A DNA stretch of 9,684 bases from positions 1 through 9,684 of the forward strand of contig DASQUK010000069.1 in NCBI GenBank assembly GCA_035641315.1, read 5' to 3'. Position numbers and translations under genes: made by a program. Positions within the stretch are counted from its first letter, which is position 1. Every line of letters starts with the position of its first letter. A model generated the notes under the pieces. That model was not told where the DNA came from. It saw only the letters and a program-made list of their open reading frames with translations, and ran no database searches. This document shows positions 1 to 6,195 of this stretch, one piece after another. Source of the DNA: DASQUK01 sp035641315. Its GTDB lineage: Bacteria; Actinomycetota; Acidimicrobiia; Acidimicrobiales; VFJN01.

Positions 1-400
1 CACCGGGACGGAGCACGCGGGCAATCTCGTCCAGCGCTCGCCGGGTGTCGAACCAATGAAACGCCTGACCCGCCGTCACGACCTCCACCGAGACATCGGG
101 CAGCGGGATGTCCTCTGCGGTCCCGTCGAGCACGCGCACGCCGGGCACCGCCGCCTCGAGCCGGGCCCGCATGCCGGCCGACGGCTCGACCGCGACCACG
201 TCGGCGCCGAGGGCCACGAGCTGCCGGGTCAGCTTGCCGGTGCCGGCGCCGAGGTCGACCACCGGCGTGCCGGCCCGCAGCCCGCTCCGGGCGGCCAGCT
301 CGGCCAGCGCCGCTTCCGGGTAGAGCGGGCGGGCGCGCTCGTAGGCGTCGGCGACGTCGCCGAAGCGGGCGGCGTTGGGGGCGACGCGGGGGTCGTTCAC
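1..400 (-). CDS. SAM-dependent methyltransferase, class I (3' end outside window)
   Basis: This is the N-terminal 133 residues of a methyltransferase; the rest lies beyond the left edge. It starts with GTG at 400-398, which shares the four bases GTGA with the stop of the gene before it. A GGAGGG ribosome binding site lies at 410-405. The visible part is the first half of a Rossmann-type SAM-binding domain: motif I VVDLGAGTGKLT at residues 47-58, an acidic end of the second strand (AVEP, 70-73), LDGTAED at 91-97, and the QAFHWFD block at 112-118. These blocks are typical of the Methyltransf_11/UbiE-like superfamily. Over the overlap it is about 60-65 percent identical (hand count) to its upstream neighbour, so the two arose by tandem duplication. 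The substrate cannot be told from the sequence; small-molecule methylation in the cytoplasm is the usual role. The family call is firm and the function is open. Confidence 0.88.
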   Translation of the reverse strand, partial: MNDPRVAPNAARFGDVADAYERARPLYPEAALAELAARSGLRAGTPVVDLGAGTGKLTRQLVALGADVVAVEPSAGMRARLEAAVPGVRVLDGTAEDIPLPDVSVEVVTAGQAFHWFDTRRALDEIARVLRPG

Positions 401-1182
401 TCAACCCTCCGGCAGCGGTAGACGCGGGTGACGTACGGGAACGCGAACGTCGTGCGGCCCGCCAGATCGGGGTGGGTGCGCGCCAGGTGGCGGATGCGAT
501 CGAGCACCCGCGTCCGCGCGTCGTCGGGCAGCACGCCGACCACGCTGACGGACTCGGCACGGGCCACCAGCAGGTCTTCGTCGCAGGGTTGCTCCCAGGC
601 GTGGGTCCAGGACTCGGCTGGCGTGAACCGTCCGGTGCCGGCGTCGGCCACGACCGCGGCGTAATCGACGTCGTAGTACCAGTCGTAGGGCCGCTGCAGG
701 TCCGGGCCGTCGAGCAAGAGGTCGCCGAACGCCCGCACCCAGTCGTGGTCGCGATCGCGCTCGTTCCAGATCAGGAACAGGTGGCCGCCGGGCCGCAGCA
801 CCCGGCCCATCTCGGCCAGCGCCACCGGCGCATCGAACCAGTGGAACGCCTGCGCCACCGTGATCGCATCGACCGACGCGTCGGGCAGCGGCATGTCCTC
901 CGCGGTTCCGTCGAGCACCTCGACGCCGGGGAGGGCCTGCCCCAGGCGGGCCCGCATGCCGGCCACGGGCTCGACCGCGACCACGTCGGCGCCGGTGGTG
1001 ACCAGGAGGCGGGTGAGCTTCCCGGTGCCGGCGGCGAGGTCGAGCACCCGCCGCCCGGGACCGATGGCGCCGTGCCCGACCACGTGGGCCACCGCCTCTG
1101 CGGGGTAGGACGGCCGCGCCCGCTCGTAGGCGGCGGCGTTGCGGTCGAACCCCAGCGCCGCGTCCTTGACCTGCTCGTTCAT
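397..1182 (-). CDS. SAM-dependent methyltransferase, class I (complete paralogue)
   Basis: A 261-residue cytoplasmic methyltransferase of the Methyltransf_11/UbiE-like superfamily. I chose the ATG at 1182 because a strong GAGGAGGAG ribosome binding site lies just upstream, at about 1195-1187. An in-frame ATG at 1224 would add 14 residues unlike the family and bypass that site. Motif I (VLDLAAGTGKLT) is at residues 46-57, the acidic strand end AVEP at 69-72, DGTAED at 91-96, QAFHWFD at 111-117, and RVLRPGGHLFLIWN at 127-140. The C-terminal 120 residues, with an aromatic stretch near 167-174, should form the substrate cap. It overlaps the next methyltransferase by GTGA and lies 52 bases after the MaoC-type gene on the same strand, so it may be read from either promoter. 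The substrate is unknown, and nothing ties it directly to the CoA-ester genes. Confidence 0.9.
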   Translation of the reverse strand: MNEQVKDAALGFDRNAAAYERARPSYPAEAVAHVVGHGAIGPGRRVLDLAAGTGKLTRLLVTTGADVVAVEPVAGMRARLGQALPGVEVLDGTAEDMPLPDASVDAITVAQAFHWFDAPVALAEMGRVLRPGGHLFLIWNERDRDHDWVRAFGDLLLDGPDLQRPYDWYYDVDYAAVVADAGTGRFTPAESWTHAWEQPCDEDLLVARAESVSVVGVLPDDARTRVLDRIRHLARTHPDLAGRTTFAFPYVTRVYRCRRVE

Positions 1183-1186
1183 GCGC

Positions 1187-1226
1187 TCCTCCTCGTCGTG
1201 CCGAAGCATACAAGTAGGAGACAAGT
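1187..1226 (-). promoter_or_regulatory. Candidate promoter and operator before the methyltransferase pair
   Basis: Reading on the minus strand, TATGCT at 1210-1205 fits the actinobacterial -10 pattern TAnnnT. It would place the transcript start near 1198, just before the GAGGAGGAG ribosome binding site and the ATG at 1182. No good -35 box is visible. Two exact ACTTGT hexamers (1226-1221 and 1215-1210) lie 11 bases apart, one helical turn, and the second touches the -10 box. That spacing could suit a dimeric regulator. Functional status is inferred. Confidence 0.3.
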
Positions 1227-1234
1227 GGCTGCCG

Positions 1235-1759
1235 CTACTCGCTCGAATTCGGGGCGAACACGTCGTCGCCGTAGGGGTACCGGCGGGCGGGGGCGTGGTC
1301 CCGCTTCCAGACCATCAGCCGGCGGCTGAAGATGCAGACCTCCTCCTGGCGCTGGTTGATGCCCTTGGTCTCGACGGTGACGATGCCGCGCTTGCCGTCG
1401 GACGTCTCCTTCTTGTCGAGCACTCGAGTCACGGCGTAGATCGTGTCGCCGTGGAAGGTGGGCTTGGGGTGCTTGAGCATCTCGACCTCGAGGTTGGCCA
1501 CGGCGGCGCCGCTGACGTCGGGCACCGACATGCCCAGCACCAGCGAGTAGACGAGGTTGCCCACCACCACGTTCCGCCCCTGCACGGTGTCGTTCTCGGC
1601 GTACCACTCGTTGGTGTGCAGCGGGTGGTGGTTCATGGTGATCATGCAGAACAGGTGGTCGTCGTACTCGGTGATCGTCTTGCCCGGCCAGTGCCGGTAG
1701 ACGTCGCCCACCTCGAAGTCCTCGAGATGGCGGCCGAACGGGCGGTCGATCGTTGCCAT
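1235..1759 (-). CDS. mch: MaoC-family hydratase, probable mesaconyl-CoA hydratase
   Basis: A 174-residue single hot-dog-fold hydratase. Expected reaction: reversible addition of water to mesaconyl-CoA giving beta-methylmalyl-CoA, a step of the ethylmalonyl-CoA pathway. The N-terminal region (FGRHLEDFEVGDVYRHWPGK, about residues 8-27) and TITEYDD at 28-34 recall the short MaoC proteins of Streptomyces ccr clusters (from memory, not searched). The hydratase signature is MNHHPLH at 42-48; His48 matches the catalytic His, while the position usually held by Asp is Asn43. TFHGDT at 101-106 is the second conserved block. The length fits the single-domain actinobacterial form rather than the roughly twofold longer proteobacterial enzyme. 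I chose the ATG at 1759 because upstream in-frame starts run into the opposite gene and because a -10 box sits 8 bases before it. Methylsuccinyl-CoA dehydrogenase and malyl-CoA lyase nearby support the role. A general (R)-enoyl-CoA hydratase is the main alternative. Confidence 0.8.
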   Translation of the reverse strand: MATIDRPFGRHLEDFEVGDVYRHWPGKTITEYDDHLFCMITMNHHPLHTNEWYAENDTVQGRNVVVGNLVYSLVLGMSVPDVSGAAVANLEVEMLKHPKPTFHGDTIYAVTRVLDKKETSDGKRGIVTVETKGINQRQEEVCIFSRRLMVWKRDHAPARRYPYGDDVFAPNSSE

Positions 1760-1767
1760 GGCGGGAC

Positions 1768-1798
1768 ACGGTAGGGACGGTTCTGCCCCGCCGGCCAA
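1768..1798 (-). promoter_or_regulatory. Leaderless promoter for the MaoC gene
   Basis: On the minus strand TACCGT (1773-1768) fits TAnnnT and ends 8 bases before the ATG at 1759, so transcription would begin at or very near the start codon. TTGGCC (1798-1793) is a weak -35 candidate with a 19-base spacer. No ribosome binding site precedes the ATG, as expected for a leaderless transcript. The same arrangement occurs before the dehydrogenase and lyase genes. Confidence 0.5.
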
Positions 1799-1801
1799 CG
1801 C

Positions 1802-1834
1802 TAGGGTCGAGCCAGCATCGGCGAGGGGGAGGAA
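1802..1834 (+). promoter_or_regulatory. Candidate -10 box and strong ribosome binding site of the lipoprotein gene
   Basis: TAGGGT at 1802-1807 fits the actinobacterial -10 pattern, and no clear -35 is seen. GAGGGGGAGGAA at 1823-1834 is a strong ribosome binding site just before the ATG at 1837 and fixes that start over an in-frame ATG at 1753. The short space from 1760 to 1836 therefore holds divergent promoters: leaderless to the left, leadered to the right. Confidence 0.4.
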
Positions 1835-1836
1835 CC

Positions 1837-2907
1837 ATGGGTGCACGAAGCTGGGGTAGGGCCACGCCCCTGGCGATCGCGGCGGCGCTGGCACTGCCCG
1901 TCGCCGGCTGCGCCCAGGAGGCCGACCCGGCCGACTTCGCCATCGGCGACGTCGAGTTCGAGGCCACGCCGGAGTTCGTGGCCGAGGCGGCCGAGCGCTC
2001 GACCGGCGAGCCCTATCGGTTCGAGGCGGAGCTGGCGATGCAGTTCGCCTTCGCCGGCCAGTCGATCGACGTCGACGCGCCCTTCATGTCGGGCGAGCAG
2101 GACGGTGAGCTTTCCCACTCGGCCATGGACATGGGCGCGCTGTTCGAGGAGTTAGCCGAGCTGGCGCCGGCGGGCGGGGGAATGCCACCAGAGCTGGCCG
2201 CCGCCGACCTCACGATGGAGACGGTGGCGGATCGAACCACCATGTACCTGCGGGCACCCATGTTCGAGGCGCTGGCGGACACCGGGGGCGGCGTGCCTGT
2301 CGAGCAACTGGGGTCCATGGCCGCACTGGCCGAGCTGGGGGACGACTGGGGCCGGGTCGACCTGGACGCGCTTGGTGACGTAGTACCGCTGAACGACCTC
2401 GCCGGCACCGCCGGCGGCCAGGCCATGGATCCCCGCGCCTTCTTCGACCTCGTTGCTGGCGCCGATGCGGTCGACGAGCTGGGCGATGCCGAGGTGCGCG
2501 GTGTCGCGGTCCAGGGTCTGGGGGCGGAGGTCACGATGGGCGAGCTGTTCGAGGCGTCGGGGACGGACCCCGAAGAGCTCGCCGGTTCGACGGGCAACGC
2601 ACTAGCCGACGATGCAGAGAGGTTCTTCGAGGCGATCGTCGACGTGTCGATGCCAGTCGAGGCGTGGATCGACGACGACGGCTACGTGCGCCGCCTCGCC
2701 TACGAGATGGACCTGCTCGAGATGTTCGAGTCGGCCGGGTTGAGCGACGACCTCGGCGGCGACGTCCCCGACGAGTTCGCCTACAGCTTCACAATGGACT
2801 TCTTCGACTACGGCGACGATTCGATCGCCATCGAGCTGCCGGATCCCGACGAGACCGTGGACATCACCGACGCGTTCCTGGAGGTGTACGCCGGCAGCGA
2901 GACCTGA
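1837..2907 (+). CDS. Acidic secreted lipoprotein, LppX/LprG-like
   Basis: A 356-residue predicted lipoprotein. The signal peptide has arginines at residues 4 and 8, a hydrophobic core at about 11-21, and the lipobox LPVAGC with the lipidated Cys at 25. The mature part is rich in Asp and Glu and has no further membrane segment, so it should sit on the outer face of the cytoplasmic membrane. Its pattern of strand-like blocks (RFEAEL near 61, TTMYLRAPMFEAL, WGRVDL, PVEAWIDDDGYVRRL, then a strand-rich end) recalls the LolA/LppX/LprG fold of actinobacterial lipoproteins that carry lipids; this is a loose resemblance, not a firm family call. It contains a TTA leucine codon at residue 106 (2152-2154), unusual in such GC-rich DNA. 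It sits between two pathway genes but has its own promoter and no evident metabolic link to them. Lipoprotein status is secure and the function is unknown. Confidence 0.85.
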   Translation: MGARSWGRATPLAIAAALALPVAGCAQEADPADFAIGDVEFEATPEFVAEAAERSTGEPYRFEAELAMQFAFAGQSIDVDAPFMSGEQDGELSHSAMDMGALFEELAELAPAGGGMPPELAAADLTMETVADRTTMYLRAPMFEALADTGGGVPVEQLGSMAALAELGDDWGRVDLDALGDVVPLNDLAGTAGGQAMDPRAFFDLVAGADAVDELGDAEVRGVAVQGLGAEVTMGELFEASGTDPEELAGSTGNALADDAERFFEAIVDVSMPVEAWIDDDGYVRRLAYEMDLLEMFESAGLSDDLGGDVPDEFAYSFTMDFFDYGDDSIAIELPDPDETVDITDAFLEVYAGSET

Positions 2908-2933
2908 CACCGCCGCCGGCACGCGAATACCGT
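2904..2933 (+). promoter_or_regulatory. Leaderless promoter for the methylsuccinyl-CoA dehydrogenase gene
   Basis: CTGACA at 2904-2909 matches the -35 consensus in five of six bases. An 18-base spacer leads to TACCGT at 2928-2933, which fits the -10 pattern. The ATG at 2942 follows after 8 bases, so the transcript should start at the start codon, and no ribosome binding site is present. The -35 overlaps the stop of the lipoprotein gene. This is the best-formed promoter in the window. Confidence 0.6.
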
Positions 2934-2941
2934 CCCCGGCC

Positions 2942-4522
2942 ATGAGCGCACCCGACCTCGACGCTGCCGCGTCCGCCGTCGAGACCGCCCGCGAGGTCGT
3001 GCACGGGGCGCTGGCGCACCTGGCGACCACGGGATCGGTCGACGCCGATCAGGTCGTGGCCTACGACCTCGCCCACGCCGCCGCCGCGGTCGAGACCGCC
3101 CGCACGCTGCTCGACTACGGCGCCCGAGGCGACGAGGAGGCGGCCATCACCTGCGCCTTCGCCGCCGACGCCGTGGCGGACGTCGCCGCCAGGCTCTACG
3201 GCCGGGAGGCCGCCTGGGGGGTCGAGGCCTCGGCGCTGGACGCGGCCCGAAGGTTCGTCGCCGCCTACCGCGACCCGGCGTTCCTGGCGTCGGTCGAGGG
3301 CCCGGGTCCCCGGCACCTCGACGACGACTTCGAGCTGGTCCAGGACACCTTCCGCCGCTTCGCCGAGGACAAGATCCGCCCCGTCGCCGAGCACGTCCAC
3401 CGCGACAACGCCGACATCCCCGAGGACGTCATCTCCGGGCTCGCCGAGCTGGGCGCGTTCGGCCTGTCGGTGCCCGAGGAGTACGGCGGCTTCGCGGCCG
3501 GCGGCGAGAGCGACTACATGGGCATGGTCGTCGCCACCGAGGAGCTGTCGCGGGCCTCGCTGGGCGTGGGGGGATCGCTCATCACCCGTCCCGAGATACT
3601 CACCCGAGCGTTGGTCAAGGGCGGCACCGAGGAGCAGAAGCAACAGTGGCTGCCCCGGCTGGCCAGCGCCGAGGTCATGGCGGCGGTGGCCGTGACCGAG
3701 CCGGACTTCGGGTCCGACGTGGCGGCCATCACCACCCTGGCCACCCCGACCGAGGGCGGCTGGCTGATCAGCGGTGTGAAGACATGGTGCACGTTCGGCG
3801 CCCGGGCCGACGCGCTCATGCTGCTGGCACGCACCGACCCCGACCGCACCAAGGCCCACCGGGGACTGTCGCTGTTCGTGGTCCCCAAGCCCCGGGGCGA
3901 GGGCCACGGCTTCCAGTTCACGCAGGACGGTGGCGGCCGCATGGAGGGCCGGCCGATCGACACGATCGGCTACCGCGGCATGCACTCCTACGAGATCGCA
4001 TTCGACGGCTGGTTCGTCGACGGCGCCAACCTCGTCGGCGGCGACGACGGTCTCGGCAAGGGCTTCTATCTGCAGATGGCCGGGTTCGAGAACGGCCGGC
4101 TGCAGACCGCGGCCCGGGCCATCGGCGTCATGCAGGCCGCCTACGAGGACGCCCGCCAGTACGCGCTCGACCGCTCGGTATTCGGCCAACCCATCGCCAA
4201 CTACCAGCTGACCAAGGCCAAGCTGGCCCGGATGGCCGTGACCATCCAGGCCGCCCGCCAGTTCGCCTACGCGGTGGCCCGGATGATGGCCAAGGGCGAG
4301 GGTGCGATGGAGGCCGCCATGGTCAAGGCCTACGTGTGCAAGGCGGCCGAGTGGGTCACCCGCGAGGCCATGCAGATCCACGGCGGCTACGGCTACGCCG
4401 AGGAGTACGCCGTGAGCCGTTACTTCGTCGACGCCCGCGTCCTGTCGATCTTCGAGGGGGCCGACGAGACCCTGTGCCTCAAGGTCATCGCCCGCCGCCT
4501 GGTGGAGTCGGCAAAGGGGTGA
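2942..4522 (+). CDS. mcd: (2S)-methylsuccinyl-CoA dehydrogenase
   Basis: A 526-residue FAD-dependent acyl-CoA dehydrogenase. Expected reaction: oxidation of (2S)-methylsuccinyl-CoA to mesaconyl-CoA in the ethylmalonyl-CoA pathway, passing electrons to an electron-transfer flavoprotein. Ordinary family members have about 380-400 residues; this one carries about 125 extra at the N-terminus (helical, Ala-rich, with VVAYDLAHAAAAVETAR at 38-54). Such an extension is, from memory, characteristic of methylsuccinyl-CoA dehydrogenases. The catalytic core shows the first family signature AVTEPDFGSD at 250-259, the second from QIHGGYGYAEEY at 478-489 through DAR at 497-499, and IFEGADET at 503-510, in which Glu505 is the expected catalytic base. 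The ATG at 2942 is supported by a -10 box 8 bases upstream. Its stop overlaps the GTG of the deacetylase gene. A malyl-CoA lyase, malyl-CoA thioesterase and MaoC hydratase nearby support the specific call; another branched-chain acyl-CoA dehydrogenase is the less likely alternative. Confidence 0.88.
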   Translation: MSAPDLDAAASAVETAREVVHGALAHLATTGSVDADQVVAYDLAHAAAAVETARTLLDYGARGDEEAAITCAFAADAVADVAARLYGREAAWGVEASALDAARRFVAAYRDPAFLASVEGPGPRHLDDDFELVQDTFRRFAEDKIRPVAEHVHRDNADIPEDVISGLAELGAFGLSVPEEYGGFAAGGESDYMGMVVATEELSRASLGVGGSLITRPEILTRALVKGGTEEQKQQWLPRLASAEVMAAVAVTEPDFGSDVAAITTLATPTEGGWLISGVKTWCTFGARADALMLLARTDPDRTKAHRGLSLFVVPKPRGEGHGFQFTQDGGGRMEGRPIDTIGYRGMHSYEIAFDGWFVDGANLVGGDDGLGKGFYLQMAGFENGRLQTAARAIGVMQAAYEDARQYALDRSVFGQPIANYQLTKAKLARMAVTIQAARQFAYAVARMMAKGEGAMEAAMVKAYVCKAAEWVTREAMQIHGGYGYAEEYAVSRYFVDARVLSIFEGADETLCLKVIARRLVESAKG

Positions 4523-5250
4523 CCGCCGAGCCCGAGCCGCCGCTCGACGAGTTCCCGGAGGACTGGGAGCGGGCGCTGGCGATCATGGCCCACCCCGACG
4601 ACATGGAGTACGGCGGTGCCGCCGCCGTAGCCCGCTGGACCGGACAGGGCAAGCGGGTCGCCTACCTGCTCGTCAGCAAGGGCGAGGCCGGCATCGACTC
4701 GATGGACCCCGCCGAGTGCGCCCGGGTACGGATGGGCGAGCAGCGAGACAGCGCCGCGGTGGTGGGAGTGACCGACGTCGAGTTCCTCGACCACCCCGAC
4801 GGCACGATCGAGTACGGCTTGCCGTTGCGGCGCGACCTGGCCGCCGCCATCCGGCGCCAACGCCCCGAGCTGGTGATCTCCGTCAACCACCGCGAGACCT
4901 ACGGCGGCACCTACCTCAACATGGCCGACCACCGCGTCGTGGGGCAGGCGACCATCGACGCGGTGCGCGACGCCGCGAACCGCTGGGTGTTCCCGGAGCT
5001 GCGCGACGAGGGCCTGGAACCGTGGTCGGGCGTGCGCTACCTGGCGATCACGGCGTCGCCCCGGGCGATGCACGCCGTTGACGTCACCGCCACGTTCGAC
5101 GCCGGTGTCGACTCGCTGCGCCGCCACGCCGCCTACCTGGCGGGCTTGGGCGACCCCGACCCGGAGCAGTTCCTCCGCCATGGTGCGGAGGCCACCGCCG
5201 AGCGCTTCGGCGGCCGGCTCGGCGTGCCCTTCGAGCTGCTCGGCATCTAG
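4519..5250 (+). CDS. PIG-L family zinc-dependent deacetylase
   Basis: A 243-residue cytoplasmic protein of the PIG-L/LmbE/MshB family, zinc enzymes that mostly remove N-acetyl groups from amino sugars. The signature AHPDD at residues 24-28 gives His25 and Asp28 as zinc ligands, with Asp27 as the likely general base. The third ligand is His138 in the block MADHRVVG (135-142). SKGEAG at 53-58, RMGEQRDSA at 71-79 and HPDG at 92-95 are further family blocks. Translation starts at GTG 4519, overlapping the dehydrogenase stop as GTGA, so it is very likely translated by coupling; the ribosome binding site is weak. Nothing in the active-site blocks looks broken. Mycothiol-pathway enzymes (MshB, Mca) belong to this family, but this short divergent member next to CoA-ester genes need not be one. 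The substrate is unknown. Confidence 0.88.
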   Translation: MTAEPEPPLDEFPEDWERALAIMAHPDDMEYGGAAAVARWTGQGKRVAYLLVSKGEAGIDSMDPAECARVRMGEQRDSAAVVGVTDVEFLDHPDGTIEYGLPLRRDLAAAIRRQRPELVISVNHRETYGGTYLNMADHRVVGQATIDAVRDAANRWVFPELRDEGLEPWSGVRYLAITASPRAMHAVDVTATFDAGVDSLRRHAAYLAGLGDPDPEQFLRHGAEATAERFGGRLGVPFELLGI

Positions 5251-5268
5251 TGCCGTGACCGGCACTAG
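5247..5268. repeat. Perfect 9-bp inverted repeat at the end of the deacetylase gene
   Basis: CTAGTGCCG (5247-5255) and CGGCACTAG (5260-5268) are exact reverse complements separated by the four bases TGAC. The left arm contains the TAG stop of the deacetylase gene, and the right arm runs into the TAGCGT box before the next gene. No T-run follows, so a classical intrinsic terminator is unlikely. An operator or an RNA hairpin between the two genes is possible. Confidence 0.6.
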
Positions 5269-5271
5269 CGT
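5266..5271 (+). promoter_or_regulatory. Candidate leaderless -10 box of the SDR gene
   Basis: TAGCGT fits TAnnnT and ends 7 bases before the ATG at 5279, echoing the other leaderless starts in the window. No -35 box is recognisable at the usual distance. The box overlaps the right arm of the 5247-5268 palindrome, so a protein bound there would block it. The gene may equally be read from the upstream dehydrogenase promoter. Confidence 0.35.
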
Positions 5272-5278
5272 CCCCCGG

Positions 5279-6139
5279 ATGGAGGACCTCGACGGCAAGG
5301 TGGCGGTGGTGACCGGGGGCGCGTCGGGCATCGGCTTGGCGCTGGCCCACCGCTTCGCCCGGGACGGGATGCGGGTGGTCGTGGCCGACGTCGAGCGGGC
5401 CGCGCTCGACAAGGCGACCGATGCCCTCGCCGACCAGTTGGGCGCCGACGACGTGGCGGCTGTGGTCACCGACGTGCGGGACCCGTCGGCGGTCGACGCG
5501 CTGGCGGCGGCTACGTTCGAGCGGTTCGGCACCGCGCACGTGCTGTGCAACAACGCCGGCGTGGGCATCGGGGGGCTGGCGTGGACCGTGCCGGCCGACC
5601 GCTGGCGCTGGATCGTCGAGGTCAACCTGCTCGGCGTCGCCCACGGCATCCGCTCGTTCGTGCCCCGGATGATCGAGCAGGGCGAGGGACACGTCGTCAA
5701 CACGGCGTCGGCCGCGGGAATCCTCACCGGCCCGGCCATGTCGCCCTACTTCGCCACCAAGCACGCCGTTGTGGCGTTGTCCGAGTCGCTGCACTTCGAC
5801 CTGCAGCTCACCGGAGGCGCCGTGGGCGTGTCGGTGCTGTGCCCGGAATGGGTCCGCACCAACATCGCCGACTCGGAGCGCAACCGGCCCGAGGAGGTGG
5901 CCCCGGCCGAGGCGGCACCCGGGCTCGAGGCGGATGGCGACATGTTGCGCGTGTTCATGCAGGGCCTGGTCGCATCCGGCATGGACCCCGACGACATCGC
6001 CGCCCAGGTGGTCGACGCGATCCGGACCGGCCGGTTCTGGATCCTCACCCACCCGACCACGCTCCCGTTGGCCCGCAAGCGCTGGGACGCCATCGCGGGC
6101 GACGGTCAACCGGTGCTCTGGAACGTCACCCCGGAGTAG
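5279..6139 (+). CDS. SDR-family oxidoreductase
   Basis: A 286-residue classical short-chain dehydrogenase/reductase, cytoplasmic, interconverting an alcohol and a ketone with a nicotinamide cofactor. The cofactor loop TGGASGIG is at residues 12-19. Asp37 at the end of the second strand suggests NAD(H) rather than NADP(H). NNAG is at 91-94, Asn116 is in the helix-4 position, and the catalytic Ser144, Tyr157 and Lys161 (YFATK) are all present. The segment after CPEWVRTN (188-195) is long and acidic, forming a substrate lid that does not point to a known substrate. I chose the ATG at 5279 because it sits six residues before the first Rossmann strand and follows a TAGCGT box by 7 bases. An in-frame GTG at 5255 would add eight residues. 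It lies 28 bases after the deacetylase gene and may share its transcript. A role in CoA-ester metabolism is possible but unproven. Confidence 0.88.
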   Translation: MEDLDGKVAVVTGGASGIGLALAHRFARDGMRVVVADVERAALDKATDALADQLGADDVAAVVTDVRDPSAVDALAAATFERFGTAHVLCNNAGVGIGGLAWTVPADRWRWIVEVNLLGVAHGIRSFVPRMIEQGEGHVVNTASAAGILTGPAMSPYFATKHAVVALSESLHFDLQLTGGAVGVSVLCPEWVRTNIADSERNRPEEVAPAEAAPGLEADGDMLRVFMQGLVASGMDPDDIAAQVVDAIRTGRFWILTHPTTLPLARKRWDAIAGDGQPVLWNVTPE

Positions 6140-6142
6140 GCC

Positions 6143-6191
6143 GTCACCCCACCCGACGCGTTCCCGCGCCGGATCTGGCCGCTGGGGCGAC
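6143..6191 (-). terminator. Weak candidate terminator between convergent genes
   Basis: In the 56-base gap between the converging SDR and thioesterase genes, GTCACCCCA (6143-6151) faces TGGGGCGAC (6183-6191). The arms pair fully on the minus-strand RNA if one G-U pair is allowed, and have one mismatch on the plus strand. The loop is 31 bases and contains a small CGCG-TTCC-CGCG hairpin. There is no T-run on either side, so the call is weak. Confidence 0.25.
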
Positions 6192-6195
6192 CATT

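Noticed and set aside
1760..1894. Longer start for the MaoC protein (ATG at 1894, 45 extra residues)
   Set aside because: The extension is Pro- and Ala-rich with no family match, runs through the divergent lipoprotein start, and would bypass the -10 box placed 8 bases before the ATG at 1759.
2864..4381. A 505-codon minus-strand frame opposite the dehydrogenase gene
   Set aside because: It is a mirror of the dehydrogenase reading frame with a repetitive Gly-, His- and Val-rich translation and no recognisable domain.
5255..5278. GTG at 5255 as the SDR start
   Set aside because: It would place the start inside the palindrome with no ribosome binding site. The ATG at 5279 fits the family's N-terminal length better, although the GTG cannot be fully excluded.
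4420..5739. A 439-codon minus-strand frame opposite the deacetylase and SDR genes
   Set aside because: It has biased composition, no motifs, and opposes two genes with intact active sites.
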